Assembly: GCA_025267735.1 (NCBI GenBank)
Contig: CM046304.1
Span: 16,678,001 to 16,742,000 of the forward strand
Length of the DNA stretch: 64,000 nucleotides
Direction of reading: 5' to 3'
Origin: Mactra quadrangularis
Taxonomy: Eukaryota; Mollusca; Bivalvia; Venerida; Mactridae
Made by a program: the position numbers and the translations under genes. The notes under the pieces are model-generated. The model searched no databases, was not told where the DNA came from, and saw only the letters and a list, made by a program, of their open reading frames with translations. This document shows, in pieces, positions 56,301 to 64,000 of this stretch. Numbering within the stretch: the first letter of the stretch is position 1; each line of letters opens with the position of its first letter.

Positions 56301-59300
56301 TTATACTTATAGTGAGAATAGGTCACTCATAACAAAGTAGCCAGATTTTGAATTGGTGTGTAGGTGAGTGAAGAATTTTAGATCAGCAGCGTGTTCAATT
56401 ACCCCGAACGTTCCGAAACGTTCAATAACATTAGAGTCGGGATAACTCAACCCAAAGACAACTCAACCCAAGAAAATTCAATACCTCACTAACGATTTGA
56501 GTTGTCCCAACTTTGGCTTGAGTTATCCACAGGTTGAGTTGTCCCGTACCCATTTCGTTCCCCGACGGTAGTAGCTGAACACACTGCAGATTTCAATCAG
56601 ATTGATTTTACCCATGAAATCATTGTCACTAGAAAGACATATCAAATAATACTTACCACCATCTGAGCCAGGTTTAAAGAGAAATAATTAGCCCATAATA
56701 CAGTAAGATAATCTACATGTAATCTCACAGGATTAATCAATACATACATGTTGGCATGTGGAACTGAAAATATAAAATTTATTTTTTCATGCTTTACAGT
56801 GTAATGTGGTGCTATTCAGTGAAAATATAATGGAAATATAAAATTTCATATTTTCACTGCAGTGAAAATTATCTTATATTATCTAAAATGACATCAATTT
56901 AGAACATAAATGACCCAATCTTAAAGAAGAAACAACTTCATACTATATATTAGAAAAATACCTCCAACAAAACACAGAACTAAGCACAAAAGAAACAGAT
57001 TTTTTTTTCAATTTTGGACTTGGATATTTTTTACTTCAACTTGTGAGCTCAGAAAACATTTCACTTGTGATCATGCCACTCATAATAAATATGGTTTCTG
57101 AGCTCACTCAGTGATAATTCACTTAAGTTGACGAATATTCTCCATTTTATCCATTATAACTCATCAACAGAGATTATCCTAGGGTGCTATTTCCACAAAT
57201 TCTGGCACTAAAACAGCAAACAATTACATATTTCAGCACTTCAAGCCAAATGAAAATGGATTTACTGGTGTCTTGCCTAAATCAATGTCCTCTGGATGCT
57301 TATGAGTGGATAGAACTCACTTGCCTTAGTATAAGCACTTCTGTGTCAAGATCAAAATGTCAGCATAAGTATTGCCGACTAACCTAATTTTGTTAATAAG
57401 ATCTTTAAATGTTGTCATAAAATATCACATAAACAAAAAAATCAAAATACAAGTTCTATATTACAATAAGTCTTAAGTTAATTTATACCTGGGTAGTCTA
57501 TTCCTTCAGTGAAGAAATACTCAGTGTATTCCATATGAACCATGGACATATCTGCAGGTAAATGAAGAGCTTTCTTGTCCGAGCTGAAGAATTTCTGAGG
57601 GGCCACACCCCTCTTACTGTCTGCAGTTGAGATTCTATATATTATAAAATCTTCAATACGAAGAACCATACAACTCTCCAGAAGTTTTGTAATCTTTGGT
57701 TTCTTTTGAGCTTGACCTGAACTTGACCCATTTGCATGACCTTGACCTTTCACACCTGACCTTGGTTGTGAACTCTGGCCTTGACTTGGCTTGAAAGGTG
57801 AATTATAGGAAGGAGATTGTGAAGGGGAACATGAGCATGTTTCACGAGCTTTCTTAACTTCAGAACGGAATTCTTTGAAGAGTTCTTGCACCCAAGAGTT
57901 CCTGGAACCCTGATTGTCAGTATATCTGTACCAATTCTTCCTTTCTCCTCCTGAAAAAGAGTTAGGTAAAATATAAATCTTCTTATATTACTGTAATAAA
58001 ATTTTTGATAAAAATAATGTATGATGCTTTTTAAGTTCTTCATTTATATCCTAACGGTCAGACATTCTTCTCACTGTCATTGGACTGGCCTAGATATCTG
58101 AACTAAAGCTTTAAACCTAGCACTGAGTACATACCTTCGCCACTGGTGGGCATTTGCTCTTCTTGATATTGAACTCACAACCCCCAGGTTTGTAGTCAGA
58201 CACAAGCTAGCTACTGACACTAGCTTTTCATTCAACTGTCTGAGCAGTGCACACTTAGTCATACTTATGAATATTTAAAATGATTTAAAATGGGCCATGA
58301 GGAGCATCTAGCACATAAGATGACAAAAACAACAAGGAAAGAACAAATACATTTTACAACAAACAGAATTATCTAACAAGTAGAATTAATTATTAACCCA
58401 TCCTACCATGGTAAACAACAACCATGATCATCAAACTTGTATCATTCCATTATCCCCCCCCCCCCCCCCGGCCACCAGACTGGCCGTAAAAAGGTATATC
58501 TTTATAAAGAAGAGCTGTCAGAGGAGACAGCTGGCTCGACTTAGTAAGTATTTGTCACATGAGATGTGGTTGATGATAAGGAACATACATATTTTAAAAT
58601 TTGGAAATATAACCTTAACAAATTTAAATTACATCAAATTCTTTAAAATTTTAAGTTAATGGGGAACAATTTTGAAAAAAAATGTATTTGGAGTTATGAA
58701 CTTAGTCACATGAGACGTGGTTGATAATAAAGAACATATACTTAAAGTTTGAAGTCAATACCTAAAGAAATAAAACAATTGCAGTTAAAACAAATATTTT
58801 TTTTAAAAAATTCTAAGTTTAAGGGGGAAAATTCTGAAACAAATGTAATTAGAGTTATGAACCTTGTCACATGAGATGAGGTGGATAATAAAGAACATAC
58901 ATTTAAAGTTTTAAGTCAATACCTAAAGAAATAAAACAGTTGCAGAAAAAACAAACATTTTTTAAAGAAAACTTTAAGTTCAAGGGGGGATAATTCAGAA
59001 AGAAATGTATAAGGAGATATGAACCTTGTCACATGAGATGTGGTTTATGATAAGGAACATATATTTTAAGTTTGAAGTTGATACCTTAAGAAATAAAAAA
59101 GTTATAGTAAAAAATATTTTACTGCACAAAAACTTAAATCAGAAATATGGACGCGGGCGCCGACGCTAGGGCGAGTAGGATAGCTCTCCATTTACTTTGT
59201 AAAGTCGAGCTAAAAATATATAGTCATGTAATTAACTTGAAACATTAATTTTGATTCCTATCAAAATATCAAAATTGAAATATAGGATGCTCTTTATGAA

Positions 59301-62300
59301 GTGTTTTGTTGTTTTTGCTGACCTTACATTGTGCATTAAATATGAAAGTTTACACTAGTATACAGGTGCATGCATTTGGATGTAAGATGAAATAAAAACA
59401 CAGGGTGTTTTGTACAATGGTTGAAAAAAAAATACAGAGAATTTCACTCAAGAAAAATAAAGTTTAAAAAAGTTAAAGTGTGGTTTAATGTCTAATTTCA
59501 TAATTATACAAATTCAGCCCACTTTCAAGCTTTGTACGACCTCTGACCTTGGTCATGAGGAGTAATAGGTGCTCAGAGTTCATATCATCTATGACTTCTT
59601 ATTATTAATTATTGTATTATTTAATTATGCTGTGATCAGTCACCAATATAAGTGCAGTAACTGTTATTTAAGTTGTGCAGCTTTTTTAAATCACCATATC
59701 AAATGAACTGTCAGACGATTAATACAAATGATTGGATTCATGTACCCCTAAATTGGGACTTGTTGCTAAAGTGTTTGCCACTTGTACTGGTCAAATGACA
59801 GGTTACATGTACTGAATTTGGAACTTAAATTTATGGGCTTTCAAGCCCAAAAACTTAGTACCAGATGCGTAAAAAGCATGCTTACAAGATTTAATATTTG
59901 GTCAAGGTTACATGTAAACTGAGGTTGGATTGTGTTGCTTCATGTATATTGACCATAAGTAAAAACAAATAAATTACTTCAAGCATTCAAATGTTGTAAC
60001 ATCTATAAATAAAACTGGAAAAACATGTAAAATTGAGCTACCCAAGGATCATACTAACAAACCAACTAACAACTGAATGATCAGTATTGACATTATGCTG
60101 ATGCTACTATAACCACACCCCTTAGATAAGTGGCTAATTTATTAAACAAAGTAATCCTTTGTGTCCAAAGACATGCAACTATGTTTGTCCAAGTATAGCT
60201 AATCCTTTCAATGGTGAACGCCTTATGGCCTTGGAGGCCCAAGGTAATGTAAATTCCTCCTACATCAACCGATGTCTTGAACACACATTAACAGGGTCCA
60301 ACTTGTTGTTGGTCTCATGCAAAAATATTCAAAAATTTTGAAAGGATATCAATAGAAAACCAAAGAGCAAAATGATAAAAATGAAGATGATCAACAACAA
60401 ATATTAGCTAGATCCATGCAATTGTCTGACAATCAAAACACAGGAAACACAATAAGTAAAAGTAAAAAAATTACAATTACAATTAGAGTTGTTACAATCA
60501 TAAAAACAAAGTTCACAAAAAATATGAACTTAACATTCAGGAGAGTTTGAATTCTACTTATAACTCATGATTTGATTTAAGTCAAGGCAAACAAACAAAG
60601 TTTTCATGAGTGGCCTGCATGGTTTCAAGTCAAAAACACTGTATATATAGAGATAAAGTATATTACTCCAAAAATGGCAGTTTTCTACGTAAGTTCAATT
60701 AATGGCCAGTTTCTCCATAACAGATTATTCTATTTCACAAGTTAATACATGCATGTATAGCTCAGGGTTTGCTCTTTCAAATGAAACCAACAAATGTTTC
60801 ATTGGTGATTGACTTTGTTTAATCAACACAAAAGTCTTAAGATTACATATCAGTACACAGTTAGATAGAAAAATTTAAAATGAAGAAACTGACCACTTAT
60901 TTAGACCAAAAACCACTTTTTCAGAGTTTTTTACTATTAAATTATATTTAACTGTCAATGGCACTTATGTTAAACCCCACTGATTTAAATACTCAATATT
61001 TGTTTGATAATTCCTATTCACTAATACAGGTATCTATTTTCATTGATTGTGAGTACAGATGTACTGTAGTGAGTATTTAAATCATTGAGGTTAATGAATC
61101 ATAATGTCCCATTGACAGACCAATCAATTTGAACAAAACCTTGTTTAAACTATGTTTTTGACTCAGAACTGTGCTGACCACCTATGATGATTATGAAGGT
61201 CATGTATAAAAACAGCAGCGTGTTCAGTAACAACTGTGAGCAAACATTACGGATACAGGAGAACTCAACCCGTAGCGTCTCAACCCGTGGATAACTCAAG
61301 ACAAAATTGGGACAACTCAAACCGTCAGTGAGGAATTGAATTTTCTCGGGTTGAGTTGTCTTTGGGGTTGAGTTGTCCCGAGCCAAATGTTACGGAACGT
61401 TTCTGAACGTTCGGGGTAATTGAACACGCTGCAGGTCTACTAGGTATAAAAAATATCACTATCAGACTTGAGAGAAATACATACAATATATAAATGTGTG
61501 ATGAAGTCTGTGAATCTAACACCATTTATCTTACATGCAAACTTACCACTTGTCATTATTAAATCCATATCTAGAGAATATATATGTATACATTTATTTG
61601 CATAGTTAGGTGGGCTTTCAACTTTTTAGTGTGCTACATTTCAGTTTCACAAATGAACACAGAAACCATTTCTCATGAATCTATGAACTTTTTTCCAACA
61701 GCCATAGTAATGGTTTTTTTATAATTTTATAACCATTCCATTTTTATTTGTTTTGGGCTTTCAGCACAAACACAAATAAATTCAGTGATTCAGCCCTTTG
61801 ATTATAATAATTCAATAGCTGCATAGCATGTATACTTGTGGAAACTTGACCTGATGTAGACACAGCTCATAGATAGGGATCACTCTTGCTGAAAGCAAGA
61901 ATATGGAAAAGGTTCTACCGATTTCAATTGGCACAATTGTATGCAAGAAGGCAAACAAGTGAAAAGTGAAGCATGTAACCTTTCATATGGACAACACAGT
62001 CAGTCTGCAAAATTGGGATATGGAAGTGGTTGTCTGTCATGGTCATTTTGGTAACAAGCACAATATCTTGTTACTAGAGTTGTGGTTGCCCAAAGAAATT
62101 TTTGGTTTCACCAACTAAATAGTGATTGTCTTGGACAACCAGAATCCCACTTATTTCAGATACTGCCACAAATGTAACACTTGCAGATAAGGTCATGCAA
62201 ATACATAATATATGAGTATAATGTTCTTATAAATACTTCAGCAATAATTATCATGTCAGTGAAGGAGTAGACAAATCCAGGCAAATAATTACCAACATAA

Positions 62301-63864
62301 ATAAAAGCATTATAAACTTATAACATGGTGCCAAAGCATTCAAGCATAAATAAATAAAATTATCTGTTGAAACCTAATATAAATTGTTAAATGTTGATCA
62401 AAATGTGCAAATTTTTACAAATTTTAAAAATACAGTCTTCCAGTATGCATTAAATATAATGAACAAAGCTTATACAGCAAAAATTTCTCTTTTAGTAATT
62501 AGAACTGTAGCCTGTCAGAAAACAATTACCATGGTGAGATAAACATCATCAGTCAACCGAGAGGACCCTTGACTATTCAGGGTCATGGTGTAAACAAAAT
62601 CAATCAATAATAGGCAATCCCATTGAGATAAGCAAAATTTAATGCACGTGAAAGATATGTATGAAGTTTCAAAAGAACTCCTTCAGTACTTTTAAAAATG
62701 CTGCACCAAGGAGCTGAAGCAAGAAATTTATATGAAAACTAGACATGTACATAGTTTCAAAAGAATCCATTCAGCAGTTTAAATACAAGCAACATATACA
62801 AATGTTACATCTAAAATCTTAACAAAGTAGTGTTGCCCCAACATGGACACAGACACCACAGTTACATGTAAGTCAAATAGCCCCACTATTCTCTGAATAT
62901 TCGAGCTAAAAATTCTATTTTCTATCCCACTTCAACTGATAGCAAAATAAGATGTTGTTAGTAACAGACAGACAGCTAGAGAAGTCATTGATTGGGCTCT
63001 TAGCATATTGACAATATTGATATACATGTATGGAGAAATAAATATCAGTGATACACCAATTTATACACACCATCTGTGAACTGAACCTATTTCCTCAATG
63101 GGGATGTTTTAGACATATCAGTTCATATTATGAGAGCACACCTGTTTCCGCTAACGATAGAATGTTCCTCTCACAAATTTGACCCTTAATAATGAATTTT
63201 ATCTATTTACTTATGTAGGCTTTTTATTGATAATTCAAAATGCATATTGATTATTGATCCAAAAATAAATATTGACAATACAGCAATATGGTTAGAATCT
63301 AGGACAGCTCTAGTAAAATCAAAGGTAAAGCGACAGTCTCATAAACATAAAAATAGCTGTGAGGGCACCGTACGGGCACATGCAATCAAGCTCCCCAAGG
63401 ATCCGTATGAAGTCTTGCGTACCTGTCTGGACAGTTACGTTTTTACCAGGGTCCGTGAGATGAGCCCAGGTTACAGGTATCAGTTTCAGAGTCAAATAAT
63501 GAACAAAATCGTGGCCGAGTATGGATTAAACATGCATATCTTCCAGCTACGGCTCAGTTTGTGTGTGTTGTTTTGTACCATGTGCGTACCGTCACATTGA
63601 TACGCAAGGCTTCCCACGGCCTACGATTGTCTGCACATACGGGTCCATAACAAGTCACGATTTTATGGGACTGAGGCATTAGAGACTGTGGAATTCAGAT
63701 TTGCCACATTAGTACATTTATTGAGGCATATACATTTGTTTAATAAGGTAAAATAGTTATATAATTACCTGCATAATGAAATGGATAATAATCTACAGAA
63801 ACTTTATGGAAAGTTATCTGCATAGCTCCACCATTTATCTTTGAATTGTGTTTTGGACTTACAT
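43780..63864 (-). CDS. BLTP3: Bridge-like lipid transfer protein 3 (UHRF1BP1/UHRF1BP1L, SHIP164 family), 3' part of gene
   Basis: RBG-type bridge protein that carries bulk lipid between organelle membranes at contact sites on the endocytic pathway. Twelve exons with GT-AG junctions and consistent phases give about 1,165 residues to the stop. Recognisable: VDYYPFHYAG near the first exon, the (T)EYFFTEGIDYP segment, NMYVLINPVRLHVDYLTVLW, DVKIEALMPR, the long central exon with LNPYLTGYAYDLVRGRLPEG, low-complexity acidic and Ser-rich linkers, and a C-terminal coiled coil (residues about ENQNKQLKLLSEKLDEHSQS onward). Human BLTP3B is about 1,464 aa, so roughly 300 N-terminal residues, including the chorein start, lie to the right of the window. 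Invertebrates often have one gene where vertebrates have BLTP3A and BLTP3B; which one this matches better cannot be decided here. Confidence 0.94.
44307..45806 (-). other. BLTP3 last intron
   Basis: SINE B fragment at 44440-44580 (minus), worn foldback at 44897-44985, and bivalve-type tandem repeat at 45003-45775. Confidence 0.65.
45003..45775. repeat. Tandem-structured dispersed repeat
   Basis: Starts 'aagagcagtccacagacatc'. Roughly 145-bp units are built on 'agttatgcaacttggtattt' and 'gtgtgaagtttcaagtgaat' (three units). An internal end piece carries 'acggacggacgcacgcacgg' and 'cttcttcgaagcgggggtat'. Parts recur at 36930-36985, 51690-51960 and 62540-62920. Confidence 0.8.
45807..45927 (-). 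CDS. BLTP3: BLTP3 exon w11
   Basis: 121 nt: EDRPPPRQIQCREKAPPPTH, IKINHIVINSDANNIFHISA. Contains the family 'P.P..I.I....I....D.' strand. Phase 0 in, 1 out (GCAG|GTATAC). Confidence 0.92.
46060..46240 (-). repeat. SINE family D fragment
   Basis: 'ccaattacacctgggtggag' and 'cctaccactggaccactgct' mark the minus-strand SINE D head. Confidence 0.65.
46285..46580 (-). repeat. SINE family A copy
   Basis: Full length but worn; tail 'ttggagttaacaacatagat' at the left. Confidence 0.75.
46747..46983. mobile_element. MITE, GTGGTGCTTTTCACAAAAAT family, copy 2
   Basis: Near-perfect 40-base terminal repeats; lies 58 bases from exon w10's donor. Confidence 0.87.
47041..47294 (-). CDS. BLTP3: BLTP3 exon w10
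   Basis: 254 nt: VMKTPASLEGHEFPFIIKLT, TGPSAESLAPKGADLGVLEI, RVKNYDLAFRNSSIQSLSKF, IEDEKFGEPTPMSITVDDLK, ITLT. Conserved 'PM.I.VDDL.I.L' strand pair near the C-terminal end of the groove. Donor ACT|GTAAGT. Confidence 0.94.
47600..48235. repeat. SINE A fragment followed by bivalve-type tandem repeat
   Basis: SINE A head part to about 47745 (minus), then 'agagctgtcagtagagacag', units with 'tttggagttatgaaccttgt', and the end piece 'cggatgccgacgcaagtgc'. The same architecture is at 58510-59217. Confidence 0.75.
48266..48422 (-). CDS. BLTP3: BLTP3 exon w9
   Basis: 157 nt: VSVIVFRLTGTELSIQNCGE, DLVVGLQTKCVECHETGNII, YEDFYAKLSSST. Phase 0 in, 1 out. CVEC..TGNI looks Zn-knuckle-like by chance; the match is to the BLTP3 beta-groove, not to a zinc motif. 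Confidence 0.93.
48423..49588 (-). other. BLTP3 intron 8, left part
   Basis: AT-rich. At 49101-49147 two short blocks 'accatatcttt(c/a)..ccta' resemble the exon w8 donor end. A C-run lies at 48980. No exon seen. Confidence 0.55.
49592..49731 (-). pseudogene. Decayed tandem copy of BLTP3 exon w8 and its donor
   Basis: The roughly 140 bases from about 49589 to 49728 repeat 49729 to 49868 at about 80% identity by eye, including the donor context (GATATG|GTAAGC). In the copy the peptide would read FLNIDDNEAPALNHGRTSK and so on, with several non-conservative changes. There is no acceptor before it, and read-through from w8 meets TAA four codons after ATG. It is therefore probably intronic debris unless used by unusual splicing. 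Confidence 0.75.
49732..49909 (-). CDS. BLTP3: BLTP3 exon w8, parent of a tandem duplication
   Basis: 178 nt: LSLKTDISDEDDFEFLNIDD, NEAPAFNHGRTSETSSTTDT, then DDLSSVFAESTSASRAKDM, donor ATG|GTAAGT. DEDD-FEFL has the acidic-then-[FWY]xxL form of an LC3-interacting region. The lower 140 bases of this region recur directly downstream as a decayed copy. Confidence 0.91.
49943..50146. mobile_element. MITE, TAGACTATATCCGGAATTCA family, copy 3
   Basis: Starts 'atagaccttattcggaactc', ends 'aagatatagtcta'; starts about 34 bases above exon w8's acceptor. Confidence 0.75.
50174..50325. mobile_element. MITE, AGTAAAGTTCCGC family
   Basis: Left end TATAGTAAAGTTCCGC; the right end is degenerate; shares its core with 27486-27653. 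Confidence 0.68.
50545..50820 (-). repeat. SINE family A copy
   Basis: Worn copy ending within 50 bases of exon w7's donor. Confidence 0.68.
50865..51123 (-). CDS. BLTP3: BLTP3 exon w7
   Basis: 259 nt: PRHDSQSTEDISITITDNHN, a Ser-rich stretch, then VKKSFTSGVSNISSFMGKIK and NKLDPDDIEDCD. The 'SSFMGKIKNKL' part resembles an amphipathic segment. Donor GATAG|GTAGGT splits Ser. Confidence 0.89.
51181..51563. mobile_element. TTAA-flanked foldback element, copy 2, with nested SINE B
   Basis: TTTAAAGGGATATACAGGCA at the left and its inverse at the right, with TTAA at both borders. A truncated SINE B (about 51384-51503, minus) interrupts it. Confidence 0.8.
52080..52360 (+). repeat. SINE family B copy
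   Basis: From 'ggtagggcatttggaagttt' to 'gaaatagtgttaaaccta'; the head is mutated. Confidence 0.75.
52467..52592 (-). CDS. BLTP3: BLTP3 exon w6
   Basis: 126 nt, phase 2 in and 1 out: SCIGINDSMLQQPDTHLSHS, LSDSTLVRHLQTIDSTGRPI, K. Linker sequence with low expected conservation; included because splice signals and phase fit both neighbours and the frame stays open. Confidence 0.85.
52668..52799. mobile_element. Short hairpin element related to the GTTGCCTAACGA family
   Basis: GTGTGTTGCTTAAGCAAATC at the left, inverted near 52780-52799; about 60-base arms and almost no centre. Lies 75 bases above exon w6's acceptor. Confidence 0.8.
52800..53346 (-). other. BLTP3 intron between w5 and w6
   Basis: Contains a direct duplication of 'taagcactgtgaggagttt' (52976 and 53073) and a fragment of the TAGACTATATCC MITE near the w5 donor. 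Confidence 0.55.
53347..54484 (-). CDS. BLTP3: BLTP3 exon w5, large central exon
   Basis: 1138 nt, 379 codons. Begins LIVPAEEKVVNQPDRPESLQ, continues with SKLRDILQNYDKSDLF, the conserved block DFRLNPYLTGYAYDLVRGRL, a segment ending FPLTIWACEPS, an acidic Ser-rich linker (STESEEGSPSGSDKE), then LKVADFNIVAKIGGKIRAQL and IIPDIEFAMVCPYIAELLPF. A second Ser/Asp-rich linker precedes the donor AATG|GTATGT. This is the longest uninterrupted open frame in the window. Confidence 0.96.
55324..55392 (-). CDS. BLTP3: BLTP3 exon w4
   Basis: 69 nt, phase 0/0: ESQGEIQKKLEHVDVKIEAL then MPR. 'DVK(I/L)EALMP' is conserved in the family. Donor AGG|GTAGGT. Confidence 0.92.
55550..55805 (-). repeat. SINE family B copy
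   Basis: Tail 'ttgttttaacgccatgtcaa' at the left; B box 'gggattcgaaccc' at the right. Confidence 0.83.
56040..56385. repeat. Dispersed repeat shared with ALDH3 intron 11
   Basis: 'tgagggtcacatccagatga', 'gaccaatcaatgcttagcat', and 'caggctgtgattg' occur in the same order at 13430-13700. Confidence 0.65.
56386..56588. mobile_element. MITE, GCAGCGTGTTCAATTACCCC family, copy 1
   Basis: Terminal repeats GCAGCGTGTTCA / TGAACACACTGC; internal 'actcaaccc' and 'gggttgagt' repeats. Confidence 0.82.
56657..56763 (-). CDS. BLTP3: BLTP3 exon w3
   Basis: 107 nt: completes Val, then PHANMYVLINPVRLHVDYLT and VLWANYFSLNLAQMV, donor GTG|GTAAGT. Matches the BLTP3 'NLYVQLNALQ...VD..TLLWLN.F' groove segment. 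Confidence 0.94.
56785..57147. mobile_element. Dispersed element with terminal hairpin, copy 2
   Basis: Relative of 25015-25412, including 'tgagctcagaaaacattt' and its inverse. Confidence 0.7.
57489..57950 (-). CDS. BLTP3: BLTP3 exon w2
   Basis: 462 nt. Starts GERKNWYRYTDNQGSRNSW then VQELFKEFRSEVKKARE, a Ser/Gln-rich linker, KITKLLESCMVLRIEDFIIY, and HMEYTEYFFTEGIDYP. The linker between RETCSC and AQKKPKI is low complexity and probably disordered. Acceptor TCTTTTTCAG, donor CCAG|GTATAA. Confidence 0.94.
58510..59217. repeat. Tandem-structured dispersed repeat
   Basis: 'agagctgtcagaggagacag' at the start, four units of about 150 bases with 'ggagttatgaaccttgtcac' and 'taaggaacatac', and the end 'gggcgccgacgctagggcga'. 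Inside a BLTP3 intron. Confidence 0.85.
59218..61213 (-). other. BLTP3 intron 1 (window), right of tandem repeat
   Basis: AT-rich; a foldback relative at 60945-61123 ('aactgtcaatggcacttatg' family). 59220-60900 shows nothing that I can name. Confidence 0.5.
61214..61433. mobile_element. MITE, GCAGCGTGTTCAATTACCCC family, copy 2, inverted
   Basis: Its right end is the reverse complement of copy 1's left end through 'ttcggggtaattgaacacgc'. Confidence 0.82.
61547..61570 (-). CDS. BLTP3: BLTP3 candidate 24-nt microexon (DMDLIMTS)
   Basis: ATATTCTCTAG| precedes 24 bases, followed by donor |GTAAGTTT. Phase 1 at both ends, so inclusion between w1 and w2 adds DMDLIMTS without a frame change and skipping also keeps frame. 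Splice signals are good, but the peptide has no family match that I can recall. Candidate only. Confidence 0.38.
62540..62920. repeat. Worn bivalve-type dispersed repeat
   Basis: 'gatatgtatgaagtttcaaa', 'ccttcagtacttttaaaaat' and 'atggacacagacacc' recall 45003-45775. Confidence 0.5.
62978..63312. mobile_element. TIR element AGAGCTGTCATTGAT, copy 2, inverted
   Basis: Ends 'tagagaagtcattgatt' and 'ctaggacagctctag'; internal 'tatcagttcatattatgaga' matches copy 1 in reverse. Confidence 0.72.
63333..63673. mobile_element. GC-richer element, copy 2
   Basis: CAGTCTCATAAA at the left, TTTATGGGACTG at the right; partner of 33513-33843. About 95 bases below exon w1. Confidence 0.75.
63769..63864 (-). 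CDS. BLTP3: BLTP3 exon w1 (first in window)
   Basis: 96 nt: VSPKHNSKINGGAMQITFHK then VSVDYYPFHYA, phase 2 in and phase 1 out (GCAG|GTAATT). The 'VDYYP(F/Y)H.AG' block is typical of BLTP3 about 300 residues from the N-terminus. Earlier exons are beyond the window edge. Confidence 0.92.
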
Positions 63865-63954
63865 CTGAAAAGTAATGAGGAAATCATAACCAATCATGAT
63901 TAGCCTACGTATAAATCACTGATTTGTCTAGATGACAGAAGTAACCTAAGTCTT

Positions 63955-64000
63955 TTTTGAGGGTTTGGGCTTAATGGCCTAACAACACAATGTATAGGTC
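63955..64000 (-). repeat. SINE family A, cut by window edge
   Basis: Tail end 'gggcttaatggcctaacaac' then 'aatgtataggtc'; the rest is outside the window. Confidence 0.65.

Overview
The window is eukaryotic, AT-rich DNA with long introns, GT-AG splice junctions and dense short repeats. It looks like a lophotrochozoan, most probably a bivalve mollusc. The reasons are several tRNA-headed SINE families, many small inverted-repeat DNA transposons, and dispersed tandem repeats of the 'agagctgtc...gacagc...gctcgacta' and 'agggccataattcagtcaaaattc' kind, which I associate with bivalve genomes. Species cannot be named from the sequence alone.

Two protein-coding genes are present, both on the minus strand, read from high to low coordinates. 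(1) The downstream 12 coding exons of a bridge-like lipid transfer protein of the BLTP3 family (UHRF1BP1/UHRF1BP1L, SHIP164) run from 63864 to 43780. The N-terminal chorein part lies beyond the right edge. (2) A complete class 3 aldehyde dehydrogenase (ALDH3A2/ALDH3B type) runs from 29834 to 4291. Its 12 common exons encode residues 1-440 with Asn115, Glu210 and Cys244 in the catalytic positions. After them lie two apparently alternative C-terminal exons. One (11136-11238) ends in CVLS, a CaaX prenylation box. The other (7637-7769, continued at 4291-4338 or read through) encodes a hydrophobic tail anchor. In mammals these two membrane-targeting modes sit on different genes (ALDH3B1/B2 versus ALDH3A2). 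Here one gene seems to supply both, and this is the most interesting observation in the window.

Layout: 1-4290 is downstream flank with a mariner-type element and hairpins; 4291-29834 is ALDH3; 29835-43779 is intergenic sequence plus the BLTP3 3' UTR, mostly small DNA elements and minisatellites; 43780-64000 is BLTP3. Introns carry SINEs (families A-E below) and MITE-like elements, several nested in one another. A roughly 30-bp minisatellite in an ALDH3 intron repeats the TCAAGGTCA extended nuclear-receptor half-site. A 140-bp tandem duplication in BLTP3 copied most of an exon together with its splice donor.

The two genes are not an operon. Both act on lipids and membranes: BLTP3 moves bulk lipid between membranes, and ALDH3 oxidises fatty aldehydes at membranes. 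Their adjacency may be chance. All exon borders were derived by eye from splice signals, reading-frame phase and family similarity; no alignment or expression data were available.
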